This document shows positions 35,380 through 48,014 of a stretch of DNA of 64,000 nucleotides, piece by piece. A program made the position numbers and the translations under genes. Source of the stretch: Cylindrobasidium torrendii FP15055 ss-10 (lineage: Eukaryota > Basidiomycota > Agaricomycetes > Agaricales > Physalacriaceae); NCBI GenBank assembly GCA_000934385.1, contig KN880451.1:140332-204331 (forward strand), given 5' to 3'. Every line of letters starts with the position of its first letter. Position 1 is the stretch's first letter. Under the pieces are notes generated by a model. It did no database searches. It worked only from the letters and a program-made list of their open reading frames with translations, and was not told the origin of the DNA.

Positions 35380-35936
35380 ATAGAGGTAGTATGATACTGT
35401 CGGTATATCGTGAGTTTGAGAACAAGGACAAAATGCATGGAGCACTAGAAATCGCAAAGACCGAAAACTTGGTAGTTGAATCATAGCCCATGGAAGATCA
35501 GGATCTTCGAGTATGCGCCGAAATATCGGTAGCAGTGTCCTTACGGGCATCGGGCATGCATCGAGATACAGGGCCTAATGAATGCTATCTCAGGTTATCT
35601 CATGAGGTGAAAAAGGAGATTAAGTCTGAGCTAGGAAGTAGACGCTGGCCTACGCCTTCGGGGAGTGAATCCCACGACAATAGCTCTAACTCAGCACGGT
35701 CGCTCGTCATCGCCCCCCAGAGGCAGCGAAACATAAGTTCAACCGTGTTGAGGAGGCCATTGCCAATGGGAATCCAACACAAAAGGCGCTGGGCTGGGAT
35801 CTGCTGGGATAGGCTGAGATTGCCATGGACGAAAGGAATCAAAATGCATGACCACTTGTGAGAAAGTGACGCGCTTCTGACGTAATGGCGAGGCCCGCCA
35901 GGTATATGCGCGTGTGGCGCTTTGCAAGCCTCTTTC
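35380..35936. other. Intergenic stretch, nothing recognisable
   Basis: Region between the second SDR and the phytochrome gene; probably a 3' UTR and the phytochrome promoter. There is a purine-rich short imperfect repeat of CTGGGAT near 35,793-35,815. No coding support. Confidence 0.45.
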
Positions 35937-38900
35937 ATGGCCGAGCAGGAAGACAGCAATCAGAGCGCAGAGCGACCACCGCCGTCGGCCGCCAACGAAC
36001 ACCAGCAGACTTCCTATGTTTATCCTGTTAAATCTCTCTTGACGGGTCTGCAACAACCTACACATCGATCGTCGCAGTCCGCGTCTTCAGCATCTGCTTC
36101 TCCATCCTCTCCAGAGTTTACTCGCTGGATCGCAGATGGCGTAGAAAGAGCCAGTGCGTTCATCATTCATTACTACGCGATGTATGCGTATTAAACATTC
36201 TACAGACACCGGCAGTGCACGCGACTCTGAACTGCCACCGTCTCCTCCGCTTCCCCACAGCAGAGTTCAACGGTCGCAGAGCATCGCGGAAGCCATACCG
36301 CGCTCCAAGAAACATCACACGAAAGGGTCGAGGGCACAAAAATCCTCGTCAAACATAGAAAACTCTCCTAATTATCGACATTTTCCTGGTGAAGGAGAGT
36401 CACCAAATCCGTCGCGGTCGTTCGCCCGGCATCCATCCAAATCATCACCATCGTCAAGACAGCAATCTCCCTCGCGGGGAGCGAACCTATCTCCTCTCTC
36501 CGCCCCAGAGGATGACCTCCCGGACTTTGACCCACGGCACCCCGCAGCCCTCCCCCTAGTGTCGCAGGGTGCATTCGAAGCTACATCGGAGACCGCTCTC
36601 GTCCCCGAATACTTCAAGCCCTCCGAGCCATTCAACCCGTCCGCTCTTGGCATAGTCCATCTAGGGCCTCTCACGGCACCCAGCTCAAATGCAGCTTCGA
36701 GCAGACACTCTGGGAGCGAGCGGTCGCGCTATTACACACCAGGTAGCTCTGTCGCAGGCAAGGGCTCCGCAGACGGATCTATGCCTTCCTCTGAAGCCCC
36801 CACGTCGCACGAATCCTCGGCCGATGCTGGCTCAAATACAGGACCCGCCAGTATTGTCAATTCGAGCGGATCAGGTCAAGCCGCAGAAGAGCTCGTCACA
36901 GTGCGCTTCCAAGCTGTTCAAGAAGAGAACGGCTACCATGTCGTTTTGGGACGGGAGGGCACACTCACAAGATGTGAGGATGAGGTGCGTGAATATTTGT
37001 CTTTTTGACTTTGTGATATCGAATACACGTAGCCTATTCGTACTCCAGGTGCTGTTCAAGGCTTTGGAGTGCTCATAGCAGTCGATCAGAATGAAGACAC
37101 CCTAGTGGTGCGACAGGTCTCAGAGGCATGTATTGATTTCTCTTCATTGCTGTTTGATCTCTGGTTTGACACCCTCATAGAACTCGACAGAAATCCTCGG
37201 ACTATCGCCTCATTATCTCTTCTCGTTGGAATGCTTCACCGATGTATTACCGGAAGACCAAGCTGCAGCTCTCTGGGACCATATAGATTTCCTCGGTGAA
37301 CCAGAACCCGATTCATTCAATGACAACGATAACCACCCATTTCGCCTGAGTGGCTGGAAGGCCCCGACACCTGACGACGCACCGCGACAAACATGGACAT
37401 GTTGGTGCGCCATTCATCGGCCACCCATGACGCGCCCCCGAAACTCACGCTTGGTCGTGATGGAGTTCGAGCTTGAGAGAGACTCTGCTAATCCTCTGTA
37501 CCCTCCGATGCCTTTTGCAACCCCAACCACGGCAGGATCCATGTCCGTTGACAGCGAGAATATCGCGGTCAAATCAAATGGCAGCTCTACGGATGAATCC
37601 GAGAAGACACTTGTCGAACCACTTCCTTCAATTAGTGCCACATCGTCCGTCGACACTATTCGACCCGACGACACTACACCATCTGCCTCAGTCCTGGACG
37701 AGGCCCCGTCTGCCACTCTTGCACCAGCAACGCGTCAGGGTCTACAGGGTGATACAGAGTGGCAACCCACAACATTGGAGGTGATGGAGAGTACAATACC
37801 ACATTCCAAGCCTCTCATGTCGCTTGATCGACTTCGACGGTTGGCTCGCGGTGCTCCGCAAGCCGACCCCGCTGCTCCTTACCCAACGCGTGGAAGACGC
37901 GGCGCGAAGACGGCGCGCGCTTCAGCGGGTGGGGGCATGATGGATGTATTCGCCGTTCTAGCTGAAATCGACGAGCAGCTTGGCGCTGCGCCGAATTTGG
38001 ATTCTTTCCTCAAGATTGTTGTGGGCGTAATCAAAGATTTGACACAGTTCCATCGTGTGCTCGTTTACCAGTTCGACGAGGCGTGGAATGGTCAAGTCGT
38101 TGCAGAGATCGTTGACTGGAGCCAGACCCATGATCTGTACAAAGGCCTTCATTTTCCAGCCGCAGATATCCCAGCTCAGGTAAGATACATACACAAATAT
38201 GCCGGGAACAAAGCTCATTTTCTCCTTCCTTTGCAGGCGCGCGCGCTGTATAGGATCAGTATGTCTTCACCAACCTTTCGATTCACATTTGCTCACAAAC
38301 GCAGACAAGGTCCGCATCCTGTATGACCGTGACCATCCTACTGCTCGGATCGTGTGCCGGACGCACGAGGACCTCGAGGAGCCGCTTAATATGACCCATT
38401 GTTATTTGAGAGCTATGAGTCCGATCCATATCAAGTGTTTGTCCTGGTCAGAATCATCATATATATCATTCACTGATTTATCCCTGTGTAGACCTTGGAA
38501 ACATGGGTGTCCGAGCATCTATGTCGGTGGTAAGTTCTCTCACCGAATTCTGGCATTTTTTTGACGTTTGCAGTCTATCATGGCGTTTAATACTCTGTGG
38601 GGTCTTGTCGCTTGCCATACATATGGCGATCACGGCATGCGCGTGTCGTTCCCCGTGCGCGCGATGCTCAAGCTGCTCTGCCAGTCCATTTCTCGGAACA
38701 TTGAGCGACTCAGTTATGCCCAGCGCCTCCAGACCCGCAAATTTGTGCGTACCAAATCACCTTGATATGGTTTATGTTGACGCAACCATAAGATCAACAC
38801 GATACCTACAGACAACCATCCGGTTAGCCTACTTTTTCATGGCTACTTCCGCATCACTCATTTACTGACCTATATAGTCTGGTTATATTGTTTCAAACAC

Positions 38901-41422
38901 GGATGACTTGCTCTCTTTGTTCGACGCGGACTTCGGCATCCTGGTCATTGGCGATGGCGCCAAAATTCTGGGCCCCAACCTCTACGGCCAGGAAATTTTG
39001 ATCATGGCAGAATACTTTCGACTGAAGCAGTTTCAGTAAGTAACGGCTTAGTCCGAGAACCACACATCTCAATCTCACGGAAACAGGTCGATACAGGCTT
39101 CTCAATGTGTAACAACGGACTACACCGATTTAAACATGACCAGCCTGTCTGTGGTTGCTGGCGCTCTATATGTCCCATTATCGAGTGGTGGCAAGGATTT
39201 CATCGTCTTCCTGCGTAAGGGACAACCCAAGCGAGTCCACTGGGCAGGGAGACCAACGAAAGGCAGCGACCCCGTGCTTGAGCCGCGGAAGTCATTCAAA
39301 GTCTGGTCAGAAAACGTGGCTGGCCGCTCCAGAGCATGGGCGGACGAGCAGCTTGACACCGCAGCCGTCTTAGCGCTCGTGTATGGCAAGTTCATTCACG
39401 TCTGGAGACAGAAGGAAAGCGCTCTGCAAGCCAACAAACTCACGACTTTGCTCCTTAACAACGCTAGCCACGAAGGTATAGTGTCATTTGTGCTCGTGAA
39501 TGTGATGTGCTGATTTTGTCCTTAGTGCGGACGCCGCTCAACCATATCATCAAGTGCGTTTCAATCCCCCATTATGACCCAACGTGACTGACTGATCGTC
39601 AGCTACCTTGAAATGGCTCTGAACGGCCCACTGGACACGGAGACCCGCGACAATCTGAGTCGTTCCCATGTCGCTTCAAAGGTTCGGATTCGGCCTACAT
39701 GACTGATCTGCGCTAAATTATCACCCAGAGTTTGCTTTTCACCATCAACGACTTACTTGTGAGTGCAATCTGCCCCACCCCCGGGTAGCATGTAACTTAT
39801 TTCACCTTAGGACTTGACAAGGCTCGAGAGTGGGCATGAGACTTCATTCAACGAACCTTTCGACCTACCCACTGCCATTGACGAGGCTGTGTTCACTTAC
39901 AAGCTGGAATCTGAGCGGCGCTGCTTGGGCTTCGAGGTCGATATCTCCTCGAGTCCCAGACAGGTTGTCGGGGATGCAAAGAAGATTCAAACGGTCGTTC
40001 AGAATTTGACTGGGAATGCACGTCAGTATCATTGTCTATCTGTGGTGCCCATGAGACTCAGACCGCGCAGTGAAATACACAACCAGCGGTACCATCAAGG
40101 TGTCTTGCCAAACCTTCGATGAACCGGCGGGATTGCGACAGTCAGACCAAACTGCTGTTGAGATAGTCGTCGCAGACACCGGATGCGGGATCCCACCCGC
40201 CATGCTGGAAAGTATATTCCGCGAGTTTGAAAAAGTGGAATCCTCTCAGCCTGAAAAGAGCGCGGAACCAGGCGTTGGTAAGCATGCTCCTTTTCATGCA
40301 CCCGCATTTGACTTACCCCCATCAGGTCTTGGGCTTGCTGTTGTTGCGCGTATTGTTGAGCAATTGGGAGGGCAGTTGCGTGTTGAGTCCACTGTTGGCG
40401 AAGGTAGTCGCTTCTCTTTCCTCATCCCGTTGTCTCTTCCGGGCGCCAATACGGACAAGAATTCGGCGTCAGGGTCGTCCAGGGCCTCGTCAATGTCATC
40501 TCTTGAACAACAAATACGATCAGGGTCTTCAAGCGCAAACTCTGGCCAAGAGATTGAATCTTTGGTGAAGGCGCTCTCTGCATCTCATATTCCCCCGAAG
40601 GTGCAGTCGGCAGATTCTTTGTCTGGCTCCCCGCGCTCGGGGGTGTATGCAGTGAGCGACTCCAATGTTCCGATACGCCCCTTGAAGGTCGAATCGTTCG
40701 ACGTCGAAGTCCCCGCGGCCCGTGCCCAAGCGTCGAGCTCCCCTTTGTCTGCTTCGAAGGTTGACGGGGTGCTGGAAGCGTCCGCACTGCCACACCCTGA
40801 ACCAACTGGTGAACGAATCAAGAAAAGACCCCCAAGTCAAAATTCGTTGAACAAGCTACGCGTATTGATAGTGGAGGCATGTTCAGACAAGTTGAGTATA
40901 GCTAGTTCTTACAACATTTGCTAGGATAACCACATGAATGCGATGATACTCGGAAAACGCCTTACCATTGATGGACACACGGTCATCACGACAAAGCATG
41001 GACAGGAAGCGTTGGATCTTGTTCGCCAGGATCGCGAGTTCGATGTCATCCTCATGGACCTCAACATGCCCATCTTGGATGGATATGAAGCCAGTCGGGA
41101 GATTCGACTTTTTGAGGAATCGGAAGAGGCCCAACCGCCATCGACGCGTCTATCACGGCAACTCCATGGAAGGATACCTATATTCGCCGTGTCAGCATCC
41201 TGCGAAGAACAGCAACGACACCGTCTTTCTGACTACGGCATGGATGGGTGGATCCTGAAGCCAATCAATTTCAAGAGGCTGGCGATTCTTCTCTCTGGGA
41301 TCACAAGTCTGGAGCAGCGCCGGGCTGACCTCTATCATCCCGGGTGCGAGTGGGAGAGTGGTGGTTGGCTTCACGATGCGCCGGAGAGGGACGACTCGCT
41401 TTCCTGGCAGGACCAGAAATAG
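35937..41422 (+). CDS. Fungal phytochrome: bilin photoreceptor hybrid histidine kinase
   Basis: The order is a long Ser/Pro-rich N-terminus (start 'MAEQEDSNQSAERPPP'), then a PAS domain with the presumed bilin Cys in 'TRCEDE|PIRTPGAVQGFG'. The GAF domain follows ('FDEAWNGQVVAEIVDW', 'HFPAADIPAQARALYRI', 'THCYLRAMSPIHIKYLGNMG', 'GVRASMS'). The PHY domain has the tongue motif 'EPRKSFKVW'. Kinase motifs are H-box 'NNASHEVRTPLNHIINYLE', N-box 'VVQNLTGNALKYT', G1 'VADTGCGIP' and G2 'GVGLGLAVV'. A receiver domain closes the protein ('LRVLIVEDNHMNAMIL', 'DVILMDLNMPILDGYEASRE'). I estimate 1,500-1,600 residues in about 15 exons. It should sense red/far-red light and feed a phosphorelay. A long, probably disordered insert sits between PAS and GAF and another between kinase and receiver. 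One intron uses a GC donor. Confidence 0.92.
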
Positions 41423-41759
41423 TGCCGGGTCCATGTTTGTTTGTTTTTTGTTTTTTTGCTTTATACACACGGGGATTTTGTTGGTATCATAACCATACTT
41501 ACGGTCTGCAGTCAGATGTAATTTTTGGGTCTTAGGGTCATATTCACGGACGACCTTTCCATCAAACACGTGTTGCTCGTACTTATAGATGTTGTATATG
41601 TTTATGTATTATTCCGTTCCCTGCTTTATACATACTTTCTGCGCTGGCCACAGAGCCGATATTCAAATTGGACAAGTTGTTCCTCATTAGGATTTGAGAT
41701 CGTTGCCTTGACCAGAGTAGATACGACTTGAATTTGACTCCCATCATCTACATGTAAGT
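41423..41759. other. Intergenic stretch, nothing recognisable
   Basis: A T-rich 3' region directly after the phytochrome stop, including poly-T runs at about 41,436-41,458, then the short upstream region of the F-box gene. Confidence 0.45.
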
Positions 41760-43030
41760 ATGCCTTCCACCGTTTATCGACCCGGCCGAGTGAAGAAGCG
41801 AACGTTTCCATGCTGGGAGACACTTCCACCCGAGCTATGGTTGTCCATTTTTGACTACGCTACGCATATCCCGCGGTCGTTCTACAGTGCATTTGAATCC
41901 AACGTGAGTATGCCTTACAAAGACGAGCGGAGGATGGCTCGGCTGCATCAGGTATGCTGTTTCCAACATACTACATAGTCAACTTCTAAATCCCACTGTA
42001 GAAAACGCGATACCGTTTACCACTGGTCTGCGTGGACTGGAATGGTCTCTCGACGCCATTCCTCTACCAGTCCGTGTTCATCACCCAGCGCCAAACATTC
42101 TGGGCCCTGTTGGAGACGCTGTCCAGATCACGCAACAGAAACGATGTGCGCAACCTGGGAAGCTATATCCAAGTCCTCGACATCCCACTTGACTTTCTGG
42201 CGATGAGGGCCGACCTGTTATCGTACATGCCTAGCCTTCGCGTGCTCGCCTGCCGGAGCATGTACGACGACTCTACCGTCCCCGAGGATGTCATCGACAC
42301 GCTCTGCGCGACGTGCCATGAATTGGAAGAGTTCAATGGCGAATTCACGACGGGCATCATCGACAAACACAGCGCCGCGTTCTTCTCCGCGTTCCCGAAG
42401 CTGCGGTCGCTCTCTACACGCGCGTCGGAGCCCTACGTGGGCAGCCAAAGTCTTGCCGTCGAGCCTTTCTCCGCAGACAGTCTCGTCTATCTCGCGATTT
42501 CAGACAACGCATTGGCGGGGCCCATCGTCCATCCGCTTCCGTCGCTGCGGTGCATGTCGCTGGACATCGGTGCAGAGCGGCTCAGTGCGTTTTCGGTCAA
42601 GGCGCTGGAGGTGTATGGGCCCCAGCTCACGTCGCTCGTGCTGGACATGGTGCCGATGATTTCTCTGCAGGAGACGGAAGCGTTCGGGAGGGCATTGCGC
42701 GGATGCCTGCATCTGCACACCATCTATGTCTCCCGGGACGTGCTGGGCTTTTTGGAAACGGTGGAGCTGCCGCCTTCGCTGCGGACGTTGGCGCTGCAGG
42801 TTGGGCATCCCCAAGAGCAGCAGACGAATGTGGATTGGATGAAGGTGTTTGGGACGATATTGGGTAGAGTCAAACCAGATGCGATACAGACGCTGATGTT
42901 CTCGAGGAGAAGGAATGTCGTGGATTTGCAGACGAGGCATGCGGCGCTGCTTGCAAGATACTCCAAGTTCATAGAGGAACGAGGCTGGGCATTGGTGGAC
43001 AATTATGGGGATGCAGTTGTTATCAAGTGA
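41760..43030 (+). CDS. F-box protein with leucine-rich-like C-terminal region
   Basis: It starts 'MPSTVYRPGRVKKRTFPCWE', followed by an F-box core 'LPPELWLSIFDYATHIPRSF'. One intron (donor GTATGC after 'RMARLHQ') joins to 'KTRYRLPLVCVDWNGLSTPF', completing the F-box end 'VC..W......LY'. The rest is a loose LRR-type solenoid ('SLRVLACRSMYDDSTVP', 'ADSLVYLAISDNALAGPIV', 'PPSLRTLALQVGHP'). Agaricomycete genomes hold hundreds of such proteins. They are thought to be substrate adaptors of SCF ubiquitin ligases through Skp1. The target is unknown. The coding exon is GC-rich and clean. Confidence 0.85.
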
Positions 43031-43316
43031 ACATTGCAGTGCGTAAAAGTCAGAACTCATTATGTGTATCTCAGCATATATACAGGTAGACCAAGTCAAA
43101 AACAAACTATTTGTACTTTGTTCGGATGGTGTTAATGGTGTATAGGCATTTAACAATATCAACGCACCATCCAGTGGGTAAATCGAAATCGCTAGTTGTG
43201 TGTTTGGAGCTAAGCTATGGGCAAGTGCATGGGTTTGCCAGCATACTCGGTCGAGGGGCTTGGGGTACAAGAGTGTGGATATATTCCACAGGCATCATCC
43301 CGGGCTGTAATTGTGA

Positions 43317-43516
43317 CTAAACAGCGACATAAGCAACCTATGATTACGCACACACAAGAGAATGAGACTGACCTCGAAGAAATAGAGCTGCGGGATCGTC
43401 TTCAGAGTCCACTGTCTTGCTGCGCCTTTCGAAGACTTGAACAGGCAGGCATCTGCGGTGGAAAATGCAGCGGCAAAAGGGAGAGCGGTCGCCAAAACAC
43501 GATGAAGAGAAACCAT
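43317..43516 (-). CDS. Possible small secreted protein
   Basis: The ATG at 43516 opens a convincing signal peptide, 'MVSLHRVLATALPFAAAFST', followed by 'ADACLFKSSKGAARQWTLKT'. A short intron (donor GTCAGT, acceptor CATAG) then allows 'FFEVAYVAV' and a stop, about 55 residues in all. A TATA-like AATATAAG lies about 80-90 bases upstream. The mature part has one Cys and no known motif. The downstream exon could be read in another frame ('FERRSKTVDSEDD'), so only the signal peptide is firm. Confidence 0.35.
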
Positions 43517-43973
43517 TGTCTTGTCTCGAATTCGTGATAATGAGGGCTTCGGGATGACTTAGGGGGAGGGGACGATCTTCACAGTACTGGGCCAGCTTAT
43601 ATTCGAATCCCAACTTGCTTGTGAAATTTCCGAATGATGGAAAACGATAGGGCGGCGGTGATGCGAAATATGGGCCCAGGCAGAGTGCGCGCCGAGTCGG
43701 AAGGGGACACACACGCATGAGGTTCGATCGCGAGTGGCGAGCAGCAGCGGCGACGCGTGAGTGAGTCACGGGACCACGTAATGTCTAAATCGACGTTTAA
43801 TCGTCTTTGACAGTTCGAAGCTTGTTCCAAGTCTCAGGCTCACGATCCCCCGCCGCGAATATTTACCACATTTGTGACGTTGGCCCGTTTTCTGACGCAG
43901 CGTATCGCGTCGACGGCTCACAGGTGTCTTCGATGCGCGGCCATGGGGCGGGACGCTTTTTCCTATAAAACTC

Positions 43974-43980
43974 TGGGGGA
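43974..43980 (+). promoter_or_regulatory. TATA box of the Con-6 gene
   Basis: TATAAAA about 95 bases upstream of the Con-6 ATG, followed by a pyrimidine-rich leader (TTCCTTCACTTCATTCCATC) typical of highly expressed fungal genes. Confidence 0.65.
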
Positions 43981-44068
43981 TTTAAAGTAACCATATCATC
44001 TTCCTTCACTTCATTCCATCCACCACATCCACCCAGCCTTTCTCCCCACATTCTCATCTTCATCTACC

Positions 44069-44597
44069 ATGTCTGAAGGAAAGAACCCCGAGCGCGTCGC
44101 TGCCGGTCTCAAGGCTGCCATCCACAACCCCAACACCTCTGAGGAAGCCCGTGAGCGCGCTACCGAGCGCCTCCAAGGCATGGATACCCAGTACACCGAC
44201 AAGGACCTCGACAACAGCAGCGCCAACCAGGACAATGGCGACCACCACCGCAACCAAGTTCTCGGTAAGCAAATTCCAACGCCCCCCCTTGCGTTTGCAT
44301 TCTCATACCCATGTAGGTGGCTACAAGGCAACCCTGCACAACCCTAGCTCGACGGAGTCTGCTAGGGCCAAGGCCCGCGACGTCCTCTCCGAAGCAGGCG
44401 TTGGCGAGGAGCCCATGAACCAGCGCAGCGGAAACCCCGATCCCGAGCGTGTTGCTGCTGGACATCGCGCCGCCACCAAGAGTCAGTTCTTCTTATGACC
44501 AGCTGTTATTCGCGGCTGATCGCTATTAGACCCCAATGTGTCGGAGGAGGCCAAGCAGAACTCTGCCAACTACTTGGAGGAGAACGATGAGTACTAG
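44069..44597 (+). CDS. Conidiation-specific protein 6 (Con-6) family
   Basis: Three exons (44069-44264, 44317-44481, 44530-44597) give 142 residues. The Con-6 repeat appears as 'NPERVAAGLKAAIHNPNTSE', a diverged 'GGYKATLHNPSSTESARAKA', and 'DPERVAAGHRAATKNPNVSE', which is split by an intron between K and N. Each repeat pairs a short helix with 'HNPN.SEEA'. The protein is very hydrophilic, with almost no hydrophobic core. Con-6 proteins build up in spores and during stress or light-induced development and may protect cells. Their molecular role is not settled. Confidence 0.92.
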
Positions 44598-45167
44598 AGT
44601 GTAGTACCACAGTAACAGTAGCGAGTTGTTGATAACGAAGAATTGTATATTACTTTTTGATGCCTTCTTCCCATTTTTCCATATGACCTCGTTCGATATA
44701 GCACACATTGTTGCTTCTGAAATACGGCTCAAGCCAGTTGTCACCAAGGTACACCGTACTTTAACCATTCTCGAGTGCGAGCCATTGTTCAAGCTTAGCG
44801 GTTATCCTCCTCTTGTTCGACAAGTCAGGAAGCTCGAAAGACGCCTCGATCAACTTTTCGCTACCTATTATTCCCAAAACGGATTGATGATTAGTCAGGG
44901 CCTTTGTCTTCGCAACGCCCGCATTACAAGCTCTGCAAACTGGTTTTTATTCATTCTACCGTCCAAAACTTTACTTCAGTGTATCCAAACATCCAAAAGA
45001 GTGAATTTGAACTTGTTGAACCAGTTGAATCACAAGATAATGAGGGAAACGTACAGCCAAAAAAAACACAATACAGGCTTAAAGCAAGTATAACACATAA
45101 GTACATCTACATTATAGCAATGCACGAGCACAGTCTAAATAATCATTAAGAAACATGGATTCCATCC
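44598..45167. other. Convergent intergenic stretch
   Basis: An AT-rich region between two convergent stops. A plus-strand frame of 155 codons (44626-45093) is open but starts inside the Con-6 3' UTR and has no motif. It is probably chance in AT-rich DNA. Confidence 0.45.
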
Positions 45168-47410
45168 TCAAACGCGCTTGATGTAAATCGGAAGTTGGTT
45201 GCCCAACGCAGGCTCGGACTTGACGAACGGGCGCGTTATGACACTAAGAGGGACAGTCAGTATGAGTTCTTGTCACGCTCAGCAGAAAGGGTTGAACTCA
45301 CTTGACTTGTTTCTCGATGATCGTGGTCGGATCGATGGAAAACTCCAAGTCAGTCACCAGGACGTAGAGGAATATCTTCAACCTGGTGAATAGATCAGCG
45401 GTCAAGCACAACCATCTAGCAAAAGAGTAGTACTCGAACAATGCAAACTGGTAGCCAATGCACGACCTATTTCCATTGGTCGTATTTCCGTTAAGGAAGG
45501 TCATTACATTCGAGTAAAGCCCAGGAATCGATTTCGACCGCCAAAACGGCTTCGCCCATCGCTCGGGCCTACTCAAAAGGTCAACGACGTCGCGGAAGGA
45601 AATCTAACAGCACAACATACCTAAACGAGTTCGCATCGTCGCCCCAGAACGCAACACTCTTATTGATAGCTTGTATCGGAATCGTGATGATGTCTCCCTT
45701 CTTCACTCTGATACTGTGACGCACGACGCCCGACCGGTCGAGATACCCCCCATCCGTCACATCCACAGGAATCTCATCCTCGTCCCGCTGGCACACACGC
45801 ATGGTGGTGGTGACCGGTGAATGAAGCCGCAGCGTCTCCTTCACCACCCAATCGAGGTACTCGCACTGCATGACAGCGTCTTCTATCCTGTCCGCACCCA
45901 CACCCACGCCCAGTTTCTGGAGTTCTGTCCGCAGCTTTCTTTGCGTATCGGGGTTGGTCACAAGAGCATACAGACACCAGGTCACTGCGTTTGCGGTAGT
46001 TTCATGCCCCGCCGCCATGAACGTCGATATCTGGCAAAGAATCTCTTCCCTGTTCATCTGCTGCGTAGGCGCTTTGGCCAAGCTAGAGCGGACTGTGTCG
46101 TGCTGTCAGGAAAAAGACGAGGACGGGTGCAAAAATAGACGTACTGAGCACACTTAGAATGTCCTTTCCCAGGACCGTCTTCTCCCCAACAATGGATGCA
46201 GCTTTACCAGACATTTCGTCCGCGGCTGCTTGTTGGCGCTCGTCGATGAGTTGTAAGCCAATCCGCCTCATGTTGGCCTTCGCAGTGGCCATGGTTCCAG
46301 AATTGCGACGCTATTGCGTTCTTCAATGGGGGTTATGAGAACAACGAGATGCAACTTACGAATATCCTTAGTACAGGAAACCACTCCTGGAGAATGGCCA
46401 TGATCTTGAACGACTTGCTGGTCGAAAATATAACACCGAACGCCTTTGCGAGCTCTGTATGGCCTACAGCATCGTCGGATCCAAGAACGTCGAAACGGTA
46501 ACCGAAGCCTTGGGGGAAATCAGAAAAAAGTGTTGAAAGATCAGGTTGGCGGACCAACGGACCTGCGAGGCCTATGATATCCAACATTGCTCTTGAAAGG
46601 TATGACAGAGCATCGATACGCTGTGGCTTAGGGCTGTCGCTGAGTTCTGCCCAAATATCTCGTAGCTGGTTGGACAGATAAGAGATGGGTAGGAGGCGAA
46701 TTAAAGACCAACGGACCTGACGAGCCTTATCCCAGAAGATCGGCGACAGAGACCGCAAGGAGGTAGGCGAAAATGCGGGGGACTGGAAAAGGGATGAGGT
46801 TCGGGCAGCTCGGAGACGGCGAGTCGGAGACCAACCAATATCTTCCTCTTCAAATTGTATTAGCTAGGGACCTTGAAAACAGCGAGGAAGACATATACCT
46901 GCTTCTTGTGTACTTCTCCCTCAGTAGTCAACAGCCCTGAAAGGCAGATGAGTTTATGCACGCGTTGGAAATAGAATCAGAGAGAGCAACCTTGATCACC
47001 AGCACCCATAGCCGCCAGTCCGTCTCTGATGAAGCTCGGTTTTGGGTAGTCATAGGCATTCCCAAGGATGTGGGCGACAGCGACGGGGTCAAATGTCATG
47101 AGGCGTGGTCCGCCGAGGAATCCGCTGTACGCAAAGCTCGAGCCGTGTTGGAGGCGCCATTGTTCGAACAAGCCAGTGTTCTCTTGGTTGTGCATCTCTT
47201 TAAGATTGCCGACTATTCGCGATGTGCAGGAGGGGCCTGGAGTTTATGGTCAGTACATACGCGCCGCGGGGGAAGTCGATGGACATGTTGACCTGGTAGT
47301 TTGTGAAGCGGGGAACGGTATTGCCTGAGGACAAGGCTGGCAAGACCGCGGAGCATGTAGAGCAGACCAGCAGCGCATGCAGCACAGACGAACAGAGTAA
47401 TGGACGCCAT
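45168..47410 (-). CDS. Cytochrome P450 monooxygenase, membrane-anchored
   Basis: The N-terminal anchor is 'MASITLFVCAACAAGLLYML'. A phase-1 intron then gives 'YRSPLHKLPG|PSCTSRIVGN' and 'GFLGGPRLMTFDPVAVAHIL'. The I helix is 'FMAAGHETTANAVTWCLYAL' (AGHETT oxygen groove), the K helix 'KETLRLHSPV' (ExxR) and the PERF region 'FRPERWAKPFW'. The heme loop has the ligand Cys in 'NRSCIGYQFALFE'. A last small exon reads 'VITRPFVKSEPALGNQLPIY'. This is a complete class II P450 that needs a P450 reductase, and it looks like basidiomycete P450s of unassigned substrate. The heme loop carries five extra residues between Phe and Cys. No other biosynthetic genes are adjacent. Confidence 0.9.
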
Positions 47411-48014
47411 CGAGACGAGGATGGAGGGGCGCAGGAGAGAGAGGAACCCAGTGCAAGTGGACCATGCTTTTGAGTAGTTAAAGTGATGATCGAGCCGCGA
47501 AGCCCGCAGCGAAGTGACCGAGACACCGGCAACGTGCCCCCAAGCGTGAGGTCATTCAAACGGGGATCTCGGAGAGGGCAACCAGCCGAGGGAAATATCA
47601 TGGAAAGTTGGCGACGAACAGATGTGAACTCGGTGGTTACCGTCATTTATATGCATGGGAGCACACAGTCAATGCCATCCACACGCACAGACTTTTCAAC
47701 GCTGCCCCCGCCCTCGAGCTGGTACATTGGCACGGACTTACCACTCGCTTGGTTATGCACGTGTTCCCCCTTCAATAAAAAGCAAATTGATTGGACACAC
47801 AATCTAGAGTTCATCGCTGTTGACGATATATTGTTAAATCGTTGGGCAACACTGGGTGCCGCTACTATTCTTCATTCAGTATAGAGACGCGATGACTATG
47901 CTTTATGTCCAATTGCCATGAATGCAATCCTGAAAAAGGACTTGTGCGGCTCAGGACTCATTACATATCATCACCCTCTACAGTACTGCTGAATTTGAGC
48001 GCTCCGCTCCACTT
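47411..48014. other. Intergenic stretch, nothing recognisable
   Basis: Promoter region of the P450 gene and 3' side of the NR2C2AP-like gene. A 133-codon plus frame here lacks motifs and a plausible context. Confidence 0.45.

Noticed and set aside
42500..43270. 256-codon minus-strand frame
   Set aside because: Antisense to the F-box gene. It has a plain repetitive Arg/Gln composition and no motif.
44626..45093. 155-codon plus-strand frame after Con-6
   Set aside because: It starts in the Con-6 3' region, lies in AT-rich DNA, has no motif and no promoter.
47483..47884. 133-codon plus-strand frame upstream of the P450
   Set aside because: It overlaps the P450 promoter; no domain, biased composition or splice support.
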